A stretch of DNA of 64,000 bases from Bradyrhizobium nitroreducens (GTDB taxonomy: Bacteria > Pseudomonadota > Alphaproteobacteria > Rhizobiales > Xanthobacteraceae): assembly GCF_002776695.1 (NCBI RefSeq), contig NZ_LFJC01000003.1, positions 4,946,896 through 5,010,895 on the forward strand, given 5' to 3'. How positions within the stretch are numbered: position 1 is the first letter of the stretch; every line of letters begins with the position of its first letter. Shown piece by piece: positions 18,332 to 27,576 of the stretch. The notes below the pieces were generated by a model, which had not been told where the DNA came from, searched no databases, and saw only the letters and a program-made list of their open reading frames with translations. A program made the translations under genes and the position numbers.

Positions 18332-18680
18332 TTAGGACTGGTTAACGGCCGCATCGGCGAAATGGGCCGGTTTGGCGTCCAAAACCGGTAAAATGCCGGA
18401 CATCGCGGTACAAATGCCTCACAGAGCGGGGCAAAATGCGCCGGACGTTAACGAACTTTACCTTTTGTTTACCAGGACGTCCGAAGGTTAACGCTGGCGG
18501 CGCATATGGCGCTTTGGCTGCCGGCGCGTGAGCTGTCGCGGGTGATGTCACCCCCGGCGCACGCTTTGAAGGGGAGTGGCTTCTTCTGCTGAAGACCAGC
18601 ACCCGACCCGGCACGTCCGAGACGTCATGTTCGCCAGGATCCGCGCGATGTCGCGGGGAAACTGTTGACGAGCTCGTGCA
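18332..18680. other. 349-bp gap before ftsQ, likely promoter region
   Basis: No gene is seen. The gap contains three copies of GTTAAC (near 18342, 18446 and 18485) and an AT-rich run ACTTTACCTTTTGTTTACC near 18454-18473, which stand out in this GC-rich region. It is a plausible site for a promoter of ftsQAZ, but no exact CtrA motif (TTAA-N7-TTAA) was found. Confidence 0.45.
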
Positions 18681-19709
18681 ATGGATGGAGCAGGAAGCCT
18701 CACCCGGTCCTTTTTCAGATCGCTGAGGCCCCAAGCTGACCTGAAGGCGGCCGCGATCGGAGCGGTCGTGCTTCTGCGCGAGTGGATGCAGGACAAGCAC
18801 GCTGAGGCCCGCGCCGCCGCCAAGGACAGGATCAAGACCAAGGCCCGGGCCAAGGCCGTCGTCGAGCGCGAGCCGCCGCCGCGCTTGGTCGCGCTGGTCG
18901 AGCGCTATCTGCCGCGCCGGGTCGGGATCAGCATGACCGTGCTGCTGCTGATCGGCAGCTGCGGCTTCGGCATCGTCAAGGGCGGCCATCTCCAGGATTT
19001 CATCACGGCGGTGAGCGACGCCCGTAACGCGCTGGCCAATTCCGCCGGGTTCCGCATCACCTCGGTCGTGATCAACGGCCGCAAGCAGCTCACCCAGGAC
19101 GAGATCCTGGCGATCGGCGGCGTCAGCGGCCGCTCTTCGCTGCTGTTCCTCGACGCCGACGCGGTGCGCGACAAGCTCAAGGCCAATCCCTGGATTGCGG
19201 ACGCGACCGTGCTGAAGCTTTACCCGGGCCGGCTCATGATCGAGCTCACCGAGCGCAAGGCGTTCGCGCTGTGGCAGGAGGCCGGACGGCTCTCGGTCAT
19301 CGCCGACGACGGTGCCGTGCTCGAGCCCTATGTCTCGCGCCGCTTCCTGTCGTTGCCGCTCGTGGTCGGCAAGGGCGCCGAAACCCAGGCCCGCGATTTC
19401 CTGGCGCTGCTGGCACGCTATCCGCAGGTCAATGCGGTGACGAAGGCGGCGATCTACGTCGGCGAGCGGCGCTGGAATCTGAGGCTGAAGGACGGCCTCG
19501 ACATCCGCCTGCCCGAGCAGGACGTCGGCAACGCGCTCGCGATGCTGTCCAAGCTCGACAAGGAGGACCGGCTGTTCTCCCGCGACATCGTCGCCGTCGA
19601 CATGCGCCTGCCCGATCGGCTGGTGGTGCAGCTATCCGAGGACGCCGCCAAGGCGCGCGAGGATCTGTTCAAGGACAAGAAGAAAAAGAAGACCGGGGAT
19701 TCCGCATGA
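18681..19709 (+). CDS. ftsQ: Cell division protein FtsQ
   Basis: A 342-residue bitopic division protein that links FtsL/FtsB with the Z-ring machinery. A long basic cytoplasmic part (about 1-80) precedes one membrane segment (about 82-104, I-S-M-T-V-L-L-L-I-G-S-C-G-F-G-I-V). Then comes a POTRA domain (F-R-I-T-S-V-V-I-N-G to the L-Y-P-G-R-L-M-I-E-L-T-E-R-K-A-F-A-L-W motif) and the beta domain. A lysine-rich tail (K-K-K-K-K) ends the protein. The stop overlaps the ftsA start as ATGA. Confidence 0.95.
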   Translation: MDGAGSLTRSFFRSLRPQADLKAAAIGAVVLLREWMQDKHAEARAAAKDRIKTKARAKAVVEREPPPRLVALVERYLPRRVGISMTVLLLIGSCGFGIVKGGHLQDFITAVSDARNALANSAGFRITSVVINGRKQLTQDEILAIGGVSGRSSLLFLDADAVRDKLKANPWIADATVLKLYPGRLMIELTERKAFALWQEAGRLSVIADDGAVLEPYVSRRFLSLPLVVGKGAETQARDFLALLARYPQVNAVTKAAIYVGERRWNLRLKDGLDIRLPEQDVGNALAMLSKLDKEDRLFSRDIVAVDMRLPDRLVVQLSEDAAKAREDLFKDKKKKKTGDSA

Positions 19710-21028
19710 CCGGTCTCGATCGCACCCAGACGCCGAAGACCCGCCAGATGCCGCATAAGCGCGGCGGCCTCGTCGCCTGCCTCGACATCGGCACCAGCAA
19801 GATCGCCTGCATGATCGCGCGGCTGAAGCCGTCTGCGCCAAGTGAGGCGTTGCGCGGCCGCACCCATGCGGTGGAACTGATCGGATACAGCCAGATCCAG
19901 TCGCGCGGCATGAAGGCCGGCGCGGTGATCGATCTCGGCGAATGCGAGCAGGCGGTGCGCCAAGCCGTCGCGCTCGCGGAGAAGATGGCCAAGGTGCGGG
20001 TCGAGTCCGTGCTGCTCTCGGTCTCCGGTGGCCGGCTTTCCGGCCAGCTGGTCGAGGCCGCAGCCGACATCCGCGGCGGCGCCGTGACGCAGGCCGATGT
20101 CAGCCGCGTCACCTCCACCGGCATGCGCCACGCCACCGGCGAAGGCCGCACCGTGCTGCACGCGCTGCCGGTCGGCTACACGCTCGATGGCGTCAAGGGC
20201 ATCCGCGACCCCCGCGGCATGGTTGCCCACCAGTTCGGCATCGACATGAACGTCGTCACTTGCGACGCCACCGTGGCGCGGAACCTGATGCTGGCGGTGG
20301 AGCGCTGCCACATCAATGTCGAAGCCATGGCGGCGAGCCCCTATGTGGCCGGCCTGTCGGTGCTGACCGACGACGAGGCCGATCTCGGCGCTGCCGTCGT
20401 CGAGATGGGCGCTGGCACCACCACGATCGCGGTCTATTCCGGCGGCCGTTTCGTGCATGCGGCGGGTTTTGCGGTCGGCGGGCAACACATCACGATGGAT
20501 CTGGCGCGCGGACTCTCCGCGACCATTGCCGATGCCGAGCGAATCAAGACGTTATACGGGACCGTCATCACCGGCGGATCGGACTCGCGTGAGCTGATGT
20601 CTGTGCCGACGGCCGGTGACGAGCAGGATCTGCCGCAGATCGTTTCCCGCGCCACCATCGCCAACATCGTCAAGCACCGTGCCGAGGAAGTCTTCGAAAT
20701 GGTTCGGGACAAGTTGAAGGATTCGCCCTTCGCCTCAGAGCCCAACGGCCGCGTCGTGCTTTCGGGCGGAGCCTCGCAGCTCACCGGCCTCGTCGAACTC
20801 GGAACCCAGATTCTCGGCCGGCCCGTGCGGGTCGGACGTCCGCTCGGCTTCGGCCGGCTGCCCAACGAGGCGAAGAACGCCGCGTTCGCGGTGCCGGCCG
20901 GACTCCTCGTCTACCCGCAATATGTTCACCTCGAACATGTCGAACCGCGGCATACGCGGCAGCAGGTCAAGACAGGGACCGGCGGCTATTTCGGAAAGGT
21001 CGGACGATGGCTACGCGAGGGCTTCTGA
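19706..21028 (+). CDS. ftsA: Cell division protein FtsA
   Basis: A 440-residue actin-like ATPase that anchors FtsZ filaments to the membrane. The phosphate-1 motif is C-L-D-I-G-T-S-K-I-A, the central phosphate-2 region is V-V-E-M-G-A-G-T-T-T-I-A-V-Y, and the adenosine motif is V-V-L-S-G-G-A-S-Q-L. The C-terminal G-K-V-G-R-W-L-R-E-G-F is a good amphipathic membrane-targeting helix. It is translationally coupled to ftsQ and sits 87 bases before ftsZ. Confidence 0.97.
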   Translation: MTGLDRTQTPKTRQMPHKRGGLVACLDIGTSKIACMIARLKPSAPSEALRGRTHAVELIGYSQIQSRGMKAGAVIDLGECEQAVRQAVALAEKMAKVRVESVLLSVSGGRLSGQLVEAAADIRGGAVTQADVSRVTSTGMRHATGEGRTVLHALPVGYTLDGVKGIRDPRGMVAHQFGIDMNVVTCDATVARNLMLAVERCHINVEAMAASPYVAGLSVLTDDEADLGAAVVEMGAGTTTIAVYSGGRFVHAAGFAVGGQHITMDLARGLSATIADAERIKTLYGTVITGGSDSRELMSVPTAGDEQDLPQIVSRATIANIVKHRAEEVFEMVRDKLKDSPFASEPNGRVVLSGGASQLTGLVELGTQILGRPVRVGRPLGFGRLPNEAKNAAFAVPAGLLVYPQYVHLEHVEPRHTRQQVKTGTGGYFGKVGRWLREGF

Positions 21029-21115
21029 TGAATCATTTCCGCAATTCCCGACTTTCACCAACTCCCGCGGCCGCTGGCCGGGGCGAACCCACGCGCGCGT
21101 GATCGAGAGGCAAAC

Positions 21116-22918
21116 ATGACCATCAGCATCAACGTTCCTGATATTCACGAACTGAAGCCCCGGATCACCGTGTTCGGCGTCGGCGGCGCCGGTGGCAACG
21201 CCGTCAACAACATGATCACGGCGGGCCTTCAGGGCGTCGACTTCGTGGTCGCCAACACCGACGCGCAGGCGCTGACGATGTCGAAGGCGCAGCGCATCGT
21301 GCAGATGGGCACCGCGGTCACGCAAGGCCTCGGCGCCGGCTCGCAGCCGAACGTCGGTGCTGCTGCTGCTGAAGAAGTCATCGACGAGCTGCGCGACCAT
21401 CTCTCGGGCGCCAACATGGTGTTCGTCACCGCCGGCATGGGCGGCGGCACCGGCACGGGCGCTGCTCCCGTGATCGCCAAGACCGCGCGCGACATGGGCA
21501 TCCTCACCGTCGGCGTCGTGACCAAGCCCTTCCACTTCGAGGGCGGCCGCCGCATGCGCACGGCTGAAGCCGGCATCAACGAGCTTCACAAGGTCGTGGA
21601 CACGCTCCTGATCATCCCGAACCAGAACCTGTTCCGGGTCGCCAACGAGAAGACCACCTTCGCCGACGCCTTCGCGATGGCCGACCAGGTGCTCTACTCG
21701 GGCGTCGCCTGCATCACCGACCTGATGGTCAAGGAAGGTTTGATCAATCTCGACTTCGCCGACGTCCGCGCCGTCATGCGCGAGATGGGCAAGGCGATGA
21801 TGGGCACCGGCGAAGCCTCCGGCGACAAGCGCGCGCTGACCGCCGCCGAAGCCGCGATCGCCAACCCGCTGATCGACGATTCCTCGATGAAGGGCGCCAA
21901 GGGCCTCCTCATCTCCATCACCGGCGGCAAGGACCTCACTTTGTTCGAGGTCGACGAAGCCGCGACCCGCATCCGCGAGGAAGTCGACCAGGACGCCAAC
22001 ATCATCGTCGGCGCCACATTCGACGAAGCGCTCGACGGCCTGATCCGCGTCTCGGTCGTCGCCACCGGCATCGAGCAGGCTGCGATCGCCCGCAACAGCC
22101 AGGCGACCTCCGCTCCGGTCGCGAACGCCGCGCCCCAGGCGCAGCAGGCGCCCGCAGCTCCGGCCGCAGCCGCCGAGAGCCGTCTCGCCGACCTGACCGC
22201 GCGTCTGCGCGCCGACAACCAGCGCCTGGCCGAACGCGCCCAGAAGCTGGAATCCTCGATCCCCGCAGCCCAGGCTCCGACCGCTGCCTCGCCGATGGCG
22301 CCCCGTCCGAACGTCGAGCGCGCCGCGCTCGCCGCCATCGCGGCTGCCGTTGCTGATGTCCCGCAGGCACCTGCGCCGACCCAGACCTATGGCGACGTGA
22401 CCGTGCGTCCGATCGCGCAGAAGCCGACCCTGTTTCCGGAGCCTGAGCAGGCCCCGCTTGCGATCCAGGAGCCGATGACGCCCGAAACCTTCATCCCGCC
22501 GCAGGCCGAGCGGGGGCCGAGCCGTGCGCCCCGGATGCCGCGTATCGACGAACTGCCGATCCAGGCCCAGGCCGAGATTCGCCAGGCCCGTGGCGAGGTC
22601 GAGGAAGAGCCCACGCACAAGACCCGGCTGTCGTTGCTGCAGCGCCTCGCCAATGTCGGCCTCGGCCGTCGTGACGAGGAGAGCGAGCCGGCGCCCGCCG
22701 CCCGCACCGCCGGTCCCGCGATGCCGCCGCTGCCCGAGCGCCGCCCGCAGAAGACCGTGGCGCAGCAGATCGCGTCGAGTGAGCCGGTATCCGAGTATGC
22801 TCGCCGTCCCGCGCCCCAGGGGCTGGACATGCATGGCCGACCGGCGCCTGTTGCGCCGACGCCACAGGGCGACGACCATCTTGATATCCCGGCCTTCCTG
22901 CGGCGGCAGGCGACCTGA
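21116..22918 (+). CDS. ftsZ: Cell division GTPase FtsZ with long C-terminal linker
   Basis: The tubulin-like GTPase that forms the Z-ring. The GTPase core takes up about the first 320 of 600 residues: G-V-G-G-A-G-G-N-A-V-N-N-M, the tubulin signature G-G-G-T-G-T-G, and the T7 loop N-L-D-F-A-D-V-R. Residues about 325-585 form an Ala/Pro/Gln-rich linker without clear folds, and the end (D-D-H-L-D-I-P-A-F-L-R-R) is the conserved peptide that binds FtsA and other partners. The long linker is typical of Rhizobiales but much longer than the roughly 50-residue linker of E. coli FtsZ. An intrinsic terminator follows. Confidence 0.98.
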   Translation: MTISINVPDIHELKPRITVFGVGGAGGNAVNNMITAGLQGVDFVVANTDAQALTMSKAQRIVQMGTAVTQGLGAGSQPNVGAAAAEEVIDELRDHLSGANMVFVTAGMGGGTGTGAAPVIAKTARDMGILTVGVVTKPFHFEGGRRMRTAEAGINELHKVVDTLLIIPNQNLFRVANEKTTFADAFAMADQVLYSGVACITDLMVKEGLINLDFADVRAVMREMGKAMMGTGEASGDKRALTAAEAAIANPLIDDSSMKGAKGLLISITGGKDLTLFEVDEAATRIREEVDQDANIIVGATFDEALDGLIRVSVVATGIEQAAIARNSQATSAPVANAAPQAQQAPAAPAAAAESRLADLTARLRADNQRLAERAQKLESSIPAAQAPTAASPMAPRPNVERAALAAIAAAVADVPQAPAPTQTYGDVTVRPIAQKPTLFPEPEQAPLAIQEPMTPETFIPPQAERGPSRAPRMPRIDELPIQAQAEIRQARGEVEEEPTHKTRLSLLQRLANVGLGRRDEESEPAPAARTAGPAMPPLPERRPQKTVAQQIASSEPVSEYARRPAPQGLDMHGRPAPVAPTPQGDDHLDIPAFLRRQAT

Positions 22919-22947
22919 GGATTGTTACAATAAGGCGGACGAAAAAG

Positions 22948-22985
22948 GGTCCCGGCAACAAGCTTGCCGGGACCTTTCCTTTTGT
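22948..22985 (+). terminator. Intrinsic terminator after ftsZ
   Basis: GGTCCCGGCAA and TTGCCGGGACC form an 11-bp stem with a five-base loop, followed by TTTCCTTTT. It begins 30 bases after the ftsZ stop and probably ends the dcw transcript before lpxC. Confidence 0.9.
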
Positions 22986-23282
22986 CCCCTGCATGCCGCG
23001 ATTATGCGACCAAACAACTGATTTTAAATCATTAATTACGTATTCGGGTGTTCAGTAAAACTGCCGGAGACGGCCCAAAACCTCGGCGCAATTTGGTTAA
23101 GCCTTGGCGCGAATACGGCAGGTTTGGGGTAACAATCGGTAAAAAAGCGTGAGTTGGCGCTGTTTGAGGCAGTGACTATGGTTTGCCGTGACTTGGGGAT
23201 ACGGAGATTCGTAAGCGTCGGCGCTGGCCGGCCAAGCGGGTCTCGTATAAGTCGCAGTGGGTCGTAGTGGGGCGGGTTCCTG
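22986..23282. other. AT-richer leader of lpxC, no gene seen
   Basis: This stretch holds ATTTTAAATCATTAATTACG near 23022-23041, one of the most AT-rich patches in the window. It probably carries the lpxC promoter. No reading frame with protein character was found. Confidence 0.5.
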
Positions 23283-24245
23283 ATGAAATTTAGCCGGCAA
23301 ACAACGCTTCGTGCGCAAGCCTCCGTGGCAGGCGTTGGCGTTCATTCCGGTCTTCCCGTTACCCTGACGCTTGGGCCCGCGCCTGTCGACGCGGGTTTTA
23401 TTTTTGTCCGCACCGGGCTCGAGGGAAGTGACCGCGAAGTTCAGGCGACGGCCGGGCAAGTGGTTGCGACAGATCTCGCGACCGTGCTGGGTGACAGCGA
23501 GGGACCGCTCGTCTCTACCGCCGAGCATGTTCTGGCAGCCTTGCGCGGCATGGGCGTGGACAATGCCACCATCGAAGTCGACGGTCCGGAAGTGCCGATC
23601 ATGGACGGCAGCGCCGCGGCCTTCGTTGCGGCGATCGATCAGGCTGGGATTGTCACTCAACCGGCGCCGCGCCGCTTCATCCAGGTTTTGAAGCCCATCT
23701 CTGTCGCAATCGGCGACTCCTTTGGCGAATTGCGGCCCTATGCCGATGGCTTCCGCGCCGAAGTCGAGATCGATTTTGCCAATCCCGTGATTGGTCGGCA
23801 GAGCTACACGTTGGAGCTGGTGCCGGAGCGGTTCCGCCGTGAAGTTGCGCGCGCCCGGACCTTCGGTCTGATGTGCGATCAAGCGCGGCTCTGGGCTGCC
23901 GGCTACGGTCGCGGTGCTTCCTTCGGCAACACCGTGGTGTTCGACGAGGAACGGCTCCTCAATCCCGAGGGCCTGCGCTACGCCGATGAATGTGCCCGCC
24001 ACAAGGTACTGGACGTGATCGGCGATCTCTCGCTGGCCGGCCTGCCGCTGCTTGGCGCCTACCGCTCGGTGCGTGGCGGCCACAAGCTCAACCACGCTGT
24101 CCTGACCGCGCTGCTCGCCGATCGTACCGCTTGGCGGGTGGTCGAGGGCGAGGCGGCCCGCCGCACCACGCGTCCCGTGGGCGACGTCGGTCGCGGCATC
24201 GTCGGCGGCCGGATCGCTGCGGCCTACGGGCCGGACGTATCCTGA
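23283..24245 (+). CDS. lpxC: UDP-3-O-acyl-N-acetylglucosamine deacetylase
   Basis: LpxC catalyses the committed, zinc-dependent step of lipid A synthesis. The 320-residue protein has the duplicated LpxC fold. The metal ligands fall in S-T-A-E-H-V-L-A-A-L (first His) and R-H-K-V-L-D-V-I-G-D-L (second His and Asp), and R-G-G-H-K-L-N-H holds the catalytic histidine. The gene follows its own AT-rich leader after the ftsZ terminator, so it is probably transcribed separately from dcw while keeping the conserved ftsZ-lpxC order. Confidence 0.97.
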   Translation: MKFSRQTTLRAQASVAGVGVHSGLPVTLTLGPAPVDAGFIFVRTGLEGSDREVQATAGQVVATDLATVLGDSEGPLVSTAEHVLAALRGMGVDNATIEVDGPEVPIMDGSAAAFVAAIDQAGIVTQPAPRRFIQVLKPISVAIGDSFGELRPYADGFRAEVEIDFANPVIGRQSYTLELVPERFRREVARARTFGLMCDQARLWAAGYGRGASFGNTVVFDEERLLNPEGLRYADECARHKVLDVIGDLSLAGLPLLGAYRSVRGGHKLNHAVLTALLADRTAWRVVEGEAARRTTRPVGDVGRGIVGGRIAAAYGPDVS

Positions 24246-24489
24246 CGGCCTTACCGTCGCGGGCATTGGCCGCGGCTACCCCGGGAAACTCCTGGTAACC
24301 ATGATCGGCTAGCATTGCGGCAAGTTCGCCTTAATCCGGGCGGAATGCCTGCCTATCCGGTTGGTTAAAGATCGCTTTTCGGATACATCGGCGTGGTCGC
24401 ATGGCAAGGCACCACGGTTACATTTCGCGCCCATGACGGGGTTCATGGGCTGGCGGGCACCGCATCACAGGGCGTCAGGGCTTAAACTC

Positions 24490-25395
24490 ATGTCGGCACA
24501 GCGTATGACGCGCGGATATTTCCAGGCCTCGTCCCGAGAGGTCTCGTCGCGAGCCCGTGGGCTGCTTCAGGCCGTCACCTTCGTTCTGCTTGCACTGCCG
24601 CTCGCCGGCTGCGGCACCGGCTCGCTCTGGGACAAGTTCACCGCCAAGGACGACACCTTCGTCGAGGAGCCCGCCGACAAGATCTACAATGAGGGCCTGT
24701 ACCTCATGAACGAGAAGAAGGACATGAAGGCGGCGAACAAGAAGTTCGAAGAGGTCGACCGCCAGCATCCTTATTCCGACTGGGCCCGTAAATCGCTGCT
24801 GATGTCGGCCTATGCGTCCTACCAGGGCGGTGACTACGACGGCTGCATCGGCGCCGCCACGCGCTACGTGACGCTGCATCCCGGCAGCCCGGACGCGGCC
24901 TATGCGCAATATCTGATCGCAGCCTCACATTACGACCAGATCCCGGACGTCAGCCGCGACCAGGCTCGCACCGAGAAGGCGATCGCCGCGCTGGAAGAGG
25001 TGGTGCGCAAATATCCGAACTCGGAATACGCGACGTCCGCCAAGGCCAAGATCGAGGGCGCGCGCGACCAGCTCGCCGGCAAGGAAATGAATACCGGCCG
25101 CTACTACGCGCAGAAGCGCGACTACACGGCCGCGATCAACCGCTACAAGACCGTCGTCACACAATACCAGACCACCCGCCATGTCGAAGAGGCGCTCTAC
25201 CGGCTGACCGAAGCCTATATGGCGATCGGCATCGTGGGGGAGGCGCAGACCGCGGCGGCTGTGCTTGGCCACAATTTTCCTGACAGCCGCTGGTACAAGG
25301 ACGCCTATAATCTTGTAAAATCCGGCGGTCTCGAGCCGAGCGAGAATCAGGGGTCCTGGATCAGCAAGACCTTCAAGAAAATGGGTCTCGGCTAG
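24490..25395 (+). CDS. bamD: Outer-membrane assembly lipoprotein BamD
   Basis: BamD is the TPR lipoprotein of the BAM complex that folds beta-barrel proteins into the outer membrane. The 301-residue precursor has a signal peptide ending in the lipobox L-P-L-A-G-C, then five TPR-like helical pairs (A-D-K-I-Y-N-E-G-L to about residue 270). The ATG at 24490 (M-S-A-Q-R-M-T) has AGGG upstream; another in-frame ATG lies five codons later and either would keep the signal peptide. The frame continues upstream without similarity. It is 13 bases from recN, so the two are co-transcribed. Confidence 0.93.
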   Translation: MSAQRMTRGYFQASSREVSSRARGLLQAVTFVLLALPLAGCGTGSLWDKFTAKDDTFVEEPADKIYNEGLYLMNEKKDMKAANKKFEEVDRQHPYSDWARKSLLMSAYASYQGGDYDGCIGAATRYVTLHPGSPDAAYAQYLIAASHYDQIPDVSRDQARTEKAIAALEEVVRKYPNSEYATSAKAKIEGARDQLAGKEMNTGRYYAQKRDYTAAINRYKTVVTQYQTTRHVEEALYRLTEAYMAIGIVGEAQTAAAVLGHNFPDSRWYKDAYNLVKSGGLEPSENQGSWISKTFKKMGLG

Positions 25396-25408
25396 GAAAT
25401 AGGGTTCC

Positions 25409-27082
25409 ATGCTGGCGCGTCTGTCGATCCGTGACATCGTCCTGATCGAACGGCTCGATATCGAATTCGCCGCCGGGCTCGCGGTTTTGACCGGCGAGAC
25501 CGGTGCGGGCAAATCCATCCTGCTTGATGCCTTTGCGCTGGCGCTCGGCGGCCGCGGCGATGCCGGCCTCGTGCGCCACGGCGCGGAGCAGGGGCAGGTG
25601 ACGGCCGTGTTCGATGTCCCCAAGAATCACCCCGCGGCGAAGATCCTCGCCGAGAACGGTCTGGACGATACCGGCGAAATGATCTTGCGCCGCGTGCAGC
25701 TCACCGATGGCCGCACCCGTGCCTTCATCAACGACCAGTCGATCAGCGTGCAGACGCTGAAGGCGGTCGGCGCCGCCCTGGTCGAGATCCACGGCCAGCA
25801 TGACGAGCGCGCGCTGGTCGATGCCGCCACCCACCGCCGCTTGCTCGACGCCTTCGCCGGGCTGGAGAAGGACGTCGCCGCGGTCGAAACGCTCTGGGAC
25901 GCCCGCCGCACCGCCAACACCGCGCTCGAGGAGCATCGCGCCGGCATGGAGCGCGCCGCGCGGGAGGCCGACTATCTGCGTCACGCCTCGGCCGAGCTGA
26001 AGCAGCTTGCGCCCAAGGACGGCGAGGAGACCTCGCTCGCCCATCGCCGCACCACCATGATGCAGGGCGAGAAGATCGCCTCCGATCTGCGCGAGGCACA
26101 GGAGGCGGTCGGCGGCAATCATTCGCCGGTCGCGGCCCTGTCGGCCGCCGTGCGCCGGCTGGAGCGCCGCGGCGTCAATTCGCCGGCGCTGGTCGAGCCC
26201 GCCGTGAAGGCGATCGACGCCGCGATCAACGCGCTGGAGGAGGCCGACCAGCACCTCCAGGCCGCGCTCGCTGCCACCGACTTCGATCCGGCCGAGCTCG
26301 AGCGTATCGAGGAACGGCTGTTCGCCCTGCGCGCCGCCTCGCGGAAATATTCGACGCCGGTCGACGGGCTCGCCGCGCTGGCCGCCAGATATGCCGCCGA
26401 CGTCGTGATGATCGATGCCGGCGCCTCGCAATTGAAGAAGCTGGAGCAGGCCGCGATCGAGGCGGACAGTCGCTATGCCGCCGCTGCCAAGAAGCTGTCG
26501 CTGGCGCGGCAGAAATCGGCGGAGAAGCTCAACAAGGCCGTCAACGCCGAGCTCGCCCCGCTCAAGCTCGAACGCGCAAAATTCATGACCCAGGTCGCGA
26601 CCGACGAAGCCGCACCGGGGCCGCAGGGGTTCGACCGCGTCGAGTTCTGGGTCCAGACCAATCCGGGCACCAAGCCGGGGCCGATGATGAAGGTGGCTTC
26701 CGGCGGCGAGCTGTCGCGTTTCCTGCTGGCGCTCAAGGTCGTGCTGTCCGATCGCGGCTCGGCGCCGACGCTCGTCTTCGACGAGATCGACACCGGCGTC
26801 GGCGGCGCGGTTGCCGACGCCATCGGCGCTCGCCTGGCGCGGCTGGCCGGCAAGGTCCAGGTGATGGCCGTGACCCACGCCCCGCAGGTCGCCGCCCGCG
26901 CCGACCAGCATCTGCTCATCTCCAAGGACGCCCTCGACAAGGGCAAGCGCGTCGCCACCCGCGTCAACGCGCTCGCCGCCGACCACCGCCGCGAGGAGAT
27001 CGCGCGCATGCTGGCCGGCGCGGAGATCACCGCCGAGGCGAGGGCGGCCGCGGACCGGCTGCTCAAGGCGGCGACGGCTTAG
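25409..27082 (+). CDS. recN: DNA repair ATPase RecN
   Basis: RecN is an SMC-like ATPase used in double-strand break repair. The 557-residue protein has the Walker A motif G-E-T-G-A-G-K-S near residue 30, a long central coiled-coil region, and a C-terminal head with the signature V-A-S-G-G-E-L-S-R-F and Walker B L-V-F-D-E-I-D-T-G-V-G-G. It follows bamD closely, an arrangement common in alphaproteobacteria. A palindromic repeat starts nine bases after its stop. Confidence 0.97.
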   Translation: MLARLSIRDIVLIERLDIEFAAGLAVLTGETGAGKSILLDAFALALGGRGDAGLVRHGAEQGQVTAVFDVPKNHPAAKILAENGLDDTGEMILRRVQLTDGRTRAFINDQSISVQTLKAVGAALVEIHGQHDERALVDAATHRRLLDAFAGLEKDVAAVETLWDARRTANTALEEHRAGMERAAREADYLRHASAELKQLAPKDGEETSLAHRRTTMMQGEKIASDLREAQEAVGGNHSPVAALSAAVRRLERRGVNSPALVEPAVKAIDAAINALEEADQHLQAALAATDFDPAELERIEERLFALRAASRKYSTPVDGLAALAARYAADVVMIDAGASQLKKLEQAAIEADSRYAAAAKKLSLARQKSAEKLNKAVNAELAPLKLERAKFMTQVATDEAAPGPQGFDRVEFWVQTNPGTKPGPMMKVASGGELSRFLLALKVVLSDRGSAPTLVFDEIDTGVGGAVADAIGARLARLAGKVQVMAVTHAPQVAARADQHLLISKDALDKGKRVATRVNALAADHRREEIARMLAGAEITAEARAAADRLLKAATA

Positions 27083-27090
27083 GCTTCCAC

Positions 27091-27171
27091 CGTCATTCCG
27101 GGGCGATGCGCAGCATCGAACCCGGAATCTCGAGATTCCGGGTTCGGCTCTTCGAGCCGCCCCGGAATGAC
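27091..27171. repeat. Palindromic repeat upstream of ligA, copy 1
   Basis: Begins CGTCATTCCGGGGCG and ends CCGCCCCGGAATGAC with an inner CGGAATCTCGAGATTCCG palindrome. With the copy at 27480-27555 it brackets a small GIY-YIG gene. Confidence 0.85.
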
Positions 27172-27174
27172 TGC

Positions 27175-27462
27175 TCAATTGCAGTTCGACTCGTATAGAT
27201 CATCCCAGTTTGGATTGTCCTTTTCGACCAGCTGGGTTTTCCAAGCCCGCCTCCACGTCTCGAGTTCTTTCTCGCGTGAGATTGCCGAGATTGGATCGTC
27301 ATAGGCCTCGAACCAAACCAACCGGGATATGTTGTATCTAGCGGCGAATCCAGGGACCGCTTTGATTCGATGTTCATAGACGCGGCGCACCGGGTCATTG
27401 GTGATGCCAACGTAGATTGCCCCATCGCGTCGGCTTGCTAGAATATAGACGTAATACGCCAT
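27175..27462 (-). CDS. GIY-YIG domain protein (URI-type small nuclease family)
   Basis: A 95-residue single-domain protein of the GIY-YIG superfamily. The motif appears as Y-V-Y-I-L-A-S near residue 3 and I-Y-V-G-I-T-N-D-P-V-R-R-V-Y-E-H, with the catalytic arginine and the later K-E-L-E-T-W-R helix. I chose the ATG at 27460-27462 because GGGAGGGG lies just before it; a GTG four codons earlier is in frame. The gene has a lower GC content than the genes around it and lies on the opposite strand, with a palindromic repeat within a few bases of each end. Its real substrate is unknown. Confidence 0.85.
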   Translation of the reverse strand: MAYYVYILASRRDGAIYVGITNDPVRRVYEHRIKAVPGFAARYNISRLVWFEAYDDPISAISREKELETWRRAWKTQLVEKDNPNWDDLYESNCN

Positions 27463-27479
27463 AGCCCCTCCCACGACTT

Positions 27480-27555
27480 CGTCATTCCGGGGCGCGAAGC
27501 GCGATCCCGGAATCTCGAGGTTCCGGGTCTGGTCCTTCGGACCATCCCGGAACGA
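27480..27555. repeat. Palindromic repeat upstream of ligA, copy 2
   Basis: CGTCATTCCGGGGCGCGAAGCGC at the left end and ATCCCGGAACGACG at the right, with CGGAATCTCGAGGTTCCG inside. It differs from copy 1 at several bases, so the two are not identical recent duplicates. Confidence 0.8.
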
Positions 27556-27576
27556 CGAGCCACAACTTTAAGTATA

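Noticed and set aside
18332..18680. CtrA binding sites upstream of ftsQ.
   Set aside because: Several TTAAC half-sites occur but none has the full TTAA-N7-TTAA form; the best, TTAACGAACTTTACC, fails in the second half.
21011..22879. A 622-codon open frame on the - strand.
   Set aside because: It is antisense to ftsZ and has no recognisable domain.
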